A stretch of DNA of 64,000 nt from PHAA01 sp022706565 (GTDB lineage Bacteria; Bacillota; Syntrophomonadia; Syntrophomonadales; Syntrophomonadaceae): contig JAXGLD010000004.1 in the NCBI GenBank assembly GCA_040769385.1, forward strand, positions 310,001 through 374,000. The letters run 5' to 3'. Positions 61,684-64,000 of this stretch are shown one piece after another. The first letter of the stretch is position 1. Every line of letters begins with the position of its first letter. The position numbers and the translations under genes were made by a program. The notes beneath the pieces are model-generated. The model made no database searches. It had not been told where the DNA came from and worked only from the letters and a program-made list of their open reading frames with translations.

Positions 61684-62766
61684 TCAGAAGATGCATTTAC
61701 CATACTCGCTTGCCCTGGCCACCGCAGACAACGGGAGGGATTTCTCCTCCTTATTATGTTGAACCACCAGTTCGCCCTCGGACATGCTCATAATGCGGCA
61801 ATCCTCCCATATCTGCACACCGCTCTCACCCACCACTTCGATGGAACACCTTTTGCGGTTCTTAATATAATCAAGCACGTTGCCCGGGCCTTCATCATAG
61901 GAGCATTCCAATTCGGTGGAGTACAGGTCTTTATCCCGCGAGTTTTCCAGATCTGCAAACCACTCCTGGTCCATCCCTATCTGTTCCGCCACATCCATTA
62001 TCCGTGTCCTTGCATAATCGGACAGTTCGCTCCAGATATTGGACGCCAGTTTCATCGCATAGGCGTGGTAAACCTTGTCGGCCGCCATCCCCCGCAAACC
62101 CTGTAGGAGCACCACCACCTGGGTTAGGTTGGGGACCAGGAACAGGGGATGGATGGAATTAAACAAACCGCTGCGGCCATTGACATCCCTCCGGCTGATA
62201 CTCAGCCGCTGGCCCAGGATACTGATGCCGTCCTCCAGTTCGCTCATATCCTCGCTTATAGTCTTCTCACTCAACCACAGCTTCCCGGCGATCTCGGCGG
62301 CATTGTACCTGTTCTCATGCAGACTCTTCACTATATACATCTGGCGGTCGAAGGCGGAATTGAACAAAGGCGGGAATTCCACCTCAACCTGCACCCCATA
62401 AGACTTCCTCAGGAACGCTGTGTATTGTTGATAGATTTTGATGGCATTGTTCTTGTCCCGTGTGTAGCTGCTTTCAGAGTCATGTATGGCTGCCGGCAGC
62501 ATGTCCCGGACTGCCGTGTCTTCGATGTCTTTGCCGAGTAATCCCGACAGCGCGGGCTGGGATAGGAAGATATAAGCGGCACTGGCGGTCTTCCCATCTG
62601 ATGCTCCACCCTTTAGGAGATTGGCCGCACTCGTCCTGCTTTTACCGGCGATAAATTGAGTCTTAAGGAATTGGTCGACAGTCTCGGCCAAGGTAACACC
62701 CATGTTAATCATCTCTTTCGCTAAGATGGTGGCAACAGTCTTGTATCTATACCTACATTCGGCCAT
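61684..62766 (-). CDS. HTH-containing regulator-like protein, 360 residues
   Basis: A central helix-turn-helix is visible around residues 150-200 (NRYNAAEIAGKLWLSEKTISEDMSELEDG), of the DeoR/HTH_11 type seen in WYL-domain regulators, followed by about 150 residues that include SIEVVGESGVQIWEDCRIMSMSEG and a WYL-like beta part. The N-terminal ~130 residues (VTLAETVDQFLKTQFIAGKSR) are helical and unassigned. WYL-type proteins often sense nucleic-acid ligands and control defence loci. It is transcribed towards the GGCT operon, 90 bases away. Confidence 0.55.
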   Translation of the reverse strand: MAECRYRYKTVATILAKEMINMGVTLAETVDQFLKTQFIAGKSRTSAANLLKGGASDGKTASAAYIFLSQPALSGLLGKDIEDTAVRDMLPAAIHDSESSYTRDKNNAIKIYQQYTAFLRKSYGVQVEVEFPPLFNSAFDRQMYIVKSLHENRYNAAEIAGKLWLSEKTISEDMSELEDGISILGQRLSISRRDVNGRSGLFNSIHPLFLVPNLTQVVVLLQGLRGMAADKVYHAYAMKLASNIWSELSDYARTRIMDVAEQIGMDQEWFADLENSRDKDLYSTELECSYDEGPGNVLDYIKNRKRCSIEVVGESGVQIWEDCRIMSMSEGELVVQHNKEEKSLPLSAVARASEYGKCIF

Positions 62767-62817
62767 TGAATCCTTATATGCCCCGTCATATAAATTTCTA
62801 TATGTTGAGACATTATC

Positions 62818-63630
62818 TTAATTATTGTTGTACCCATACTCTTTTGACAATAAGACCTCTTTCCAAAACTGCTCCCTCTGAACAATCATGTCTTCTGCGA
62901 TATTCATCCCGGCAATCTCCAATATCGAAAACTTGAAATTCGTTGCGTGCTCCATTCCCTGATCTTCTATGAGATCCTTCAAACCTACATTGCTGCCATG
63001 TCCGTTGTTGATGTAACTGGACCACCGACTCCATATCCTATCCTCACCGGTGGCGCTGCCAACATATTGTTTGCCGTTGCTCTTATCAACAATCAGGTAT
63101 ACACCTTTCATAATCGAAAGTGCATTTTTCCAAGTAGGTTCTTCGGTTTTTATTATCGTCTTCAGATCTTCATAACCGATGTTGACGCTGTTATAACCGG
63201 GAAACGGCTCGATCATTGAAGGTTTCTCCAGAATCTCGGAAACAATCAAACTGGAATCACATGTTTCCAACAACGGGTAAGACTGCCTGAACGGCTTCTT
63301 ATATTTAATTACCATCCTCGCTATCAAATCGGTATGAATGTCCAATAACTCCGTATCGTAGTAATATTTATGTCCCCGCTTTTCACACCCGTTGCTTCTA
63401 TATATTCCTCCAAACAACCAATGATCGGGCCGAAAATATATCAATGAAAGAATATAGTCGCGTTCGAAATTTTTCTTGCTCTGGCGTTCCTGCCACTGTT
63501 TGAAGGTACCCTGCCTGTATGCGGCCAAGGGTTCGGTCTTGAAGTTGGATTTATCGCCAATAGCAAAATGGATTTTGTATTTACCTGTTTGGCTGGTATC
63601 TATCCCTAATACGGAAGTTAGTGTAAGCAT
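62818..63630 (-). CDS. GIY-YIG nuclease family protein
   Basis: About 270 residues from ATG 63630, after GGGGAGGGG; the extension to 63687 is unneeded. The C-terminal ~100 residues are the nuclease: GVYLIVDKSNGKQYVGSATG (GIY and YVG strands), a RWSSYINNGHG helix with the arginine, FSILEIA, and IVQREQFWKEVLLS with the glutamate. The N-terminal ~160 residues (QWQERQSKKNFERDYILSLI, WLFGGIYRSNG) resemble the substrate-reading domain of this restriction-like family. It differs from the two short GIY-YIG genes elsewhere. Neighbour to an HTH regulator. Confidence 0.82.
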   Translation of the reverse strand: MLTLTSVLGIDTSQTGKYKIHFAIGDKSNFKTEPLAAYRQGTFKQWQERQSKKNFERDYILSLIYFRPDHWLFGGIYRSNGCEKRGHKYYYDTELLDIHTDLIARMVIKYKKPFRQSYPLLETCDSSLIVSEILEKPSMIEPFPGYNSVNIGYEDLKTIIKTEEPTWKNALSIMKGVYLIVDKSNGKQYVGSATGEDRIWSRWSSYINNGHGSNVGLKDLIEDQGMEHATNFKFSILEIAGMNIAEDMIVQREQFWKEVLLSKEYGYNNN

Positions 63631-63749
63631 GAAGGCCCCTCCCCAATGTTTAGAATTATCCAACACTCCTTTCCAGATCCTCCTCACATCAATAAGGAAA
63701 GGTTGAGCTTATCTATCCATTTTTTTTGGAATCCAATACCTCGATATGA

Positions 63750-64000
63750 TCAATAAAACTCAACAACGACATCATTATAGCCAAAGGATTTTAGAAAGGA
63801 GATCACCAGGGATTTCGTCCGCATATCTGCTTCTTCCAAAAATCCCTGGCTGATTTTTTCTTCCTGAAGTGCTTTTTTGCTAGCATTTACCTCATCCATA
63901 ATGGTTTGGGTAGGGTAGTTGGAAAGGATACTGCCTTTTATATCTTCAACCTTCATATTTTCAGTTTCCACCACATTATCAAGTATGCGAGCTCTCGGAA
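63750..64000 (-). CDS. unknown protein, C-terminal end (runs off right edge)
   Basis: The frame is open from the right edge to the stop at 63750. The visible 83 residues are RARILDNVVETENMKVED, then NYPTQTIMDEVNASKKALQEEK and a final KSLVISFLKSFGYNDVVVEFY. GTG 63974 is in frame but the upstream codons read naturally, so the gene probably begins outside. No family recognised. It precedes the GIY-YIG gene by about 120 bases on the same strand. Confidence 0.5.
   Translation of the reverse strand, partial: PRARILDNVVETENMKVEDIKGSILSNYPTQTIMDEVNASKKALQEEKISQGFLEEADMRTKSLVISFLKSFGYNDVVVEFY

Noticed and set aside
61494..61703. Frame beginning MKGVFVYGNN, resembling a GGCT-like start
   Set aside because: It covers only ~30 meaningful codons before diverging; the 187-codon frame over the same bases has a usable start and ends in operon overlap. 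A frameshift could join them, so this is a doubtful rejection.
1..64000. tRNA, rRNA, CRISPR arrays or prophage structural genes
   Set aside because: None was seen on reading both strands; I cannot exclude small RNAs.

Overview
The window reads as a chromosomal accessory region, essentially a defence and repair island, from a low-to-mid GC Gram-positive bacterium, most likely a clostridial Firmicute. The grounds are inference: strong GGAGG-type ribosome binding sites with frequent GTG/TTG starts, a YkvI-type membrane protein, a diaponeurosporenoate-type glycosyltransferase/acyltransferase pair, a TIGR04076 protein and typical clostridial toxin-antitoxin pairs. No rRNA, tRNA, CRISPR array, phage structural gene or core ribosomal gene was seen. 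Most genes lie on the minus strand.

Layout. 1-3.2 kb: an inactivated-helicase/nuclease (AddB-like) gene running off the left edge and a NERD-UvrD helicase. 3.5-9.5 kb: general accessory genes (DODA-type dioxygenase, Phd-Doc toxin-antitoxin, CrtQ/CrtO-like glycosyltransferase and acyltransferase, TIGR04076, cupin, ADP-ribosylglycohydrolase, small membrane protein). 9.7-12.3 kb: a uracil-DNA-glycosylase-like gene, a Tag-like glycosylase with an Fe-S motif, and a Sel1 protein, divergent from a KAP NTPase (12.5-14.3 kb). 14.4-15.4 kb: two broken gene fragments fused to each other. 15.4-25.8 kb: an EVE protein with three internal repeats, a TPR protein with an internal stop, small unknown genes, a helicase/SprT-like/HNH-like fusion, a VWA protein, a macro-domain protein and unknown genes. 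25.9-28.7 kb: a module of GIY-YIG nuclease, 126-residue protein and N-formylglutamate-amidohydrolase-like enzyme, plus a HhH glycosylase-like gene. 28.8-32.8 kb: two PD-(D/E)XK-type nuclease genes and a second NERD-UvrD helicase. 33-36 kb: YkvI-type protein, alpha/beta hydrolase, MazEF. 36.2-43.6 kb: a broken SMC-like ATPase, a short winged-helix-like gene, Phd/ParE, a SWIM protein, an orphan Phd and a toxin remnant. 43.7-46.6 kb: a helicase remnant joined to a truncated IS21-family element. 46.7-48.8 kb: a second, reordered copy of the 26-28 kb module and a glycosylase remnant.

48.9-59.8 kb is the most interesting locus: four codirectional, overlapping or closely spaced genes encoding a YhaO/SbcD-like phosphoesterase, a YhaN/SbcC-like ATPase, a 1965-residue protein with an ORC/STAND-like ATPase module, and a 431-residue protein ending in a HEPN-type RNxxAH motif. 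I propose it as an undescribed nucleic-acid-sensing or defence system; that function is inference. 60.2-64 kb: two gamma-glutamylcyclotransferase-like genes, an unknown gene, an HTH regulator-like gene, a GIY-YIG nuclease, and a gene running off the right edge.

A theme of the whole window is repeated recombination: many genes or gene ends occur two or three times, shuffled, truncated or frameshifted (AddB-like, GIY-YIG, amidohydrolase, glycosylase, helicase DUF3427 end, KAP 3' end). That is what is expected of an accessory island undergoing gene turnover.
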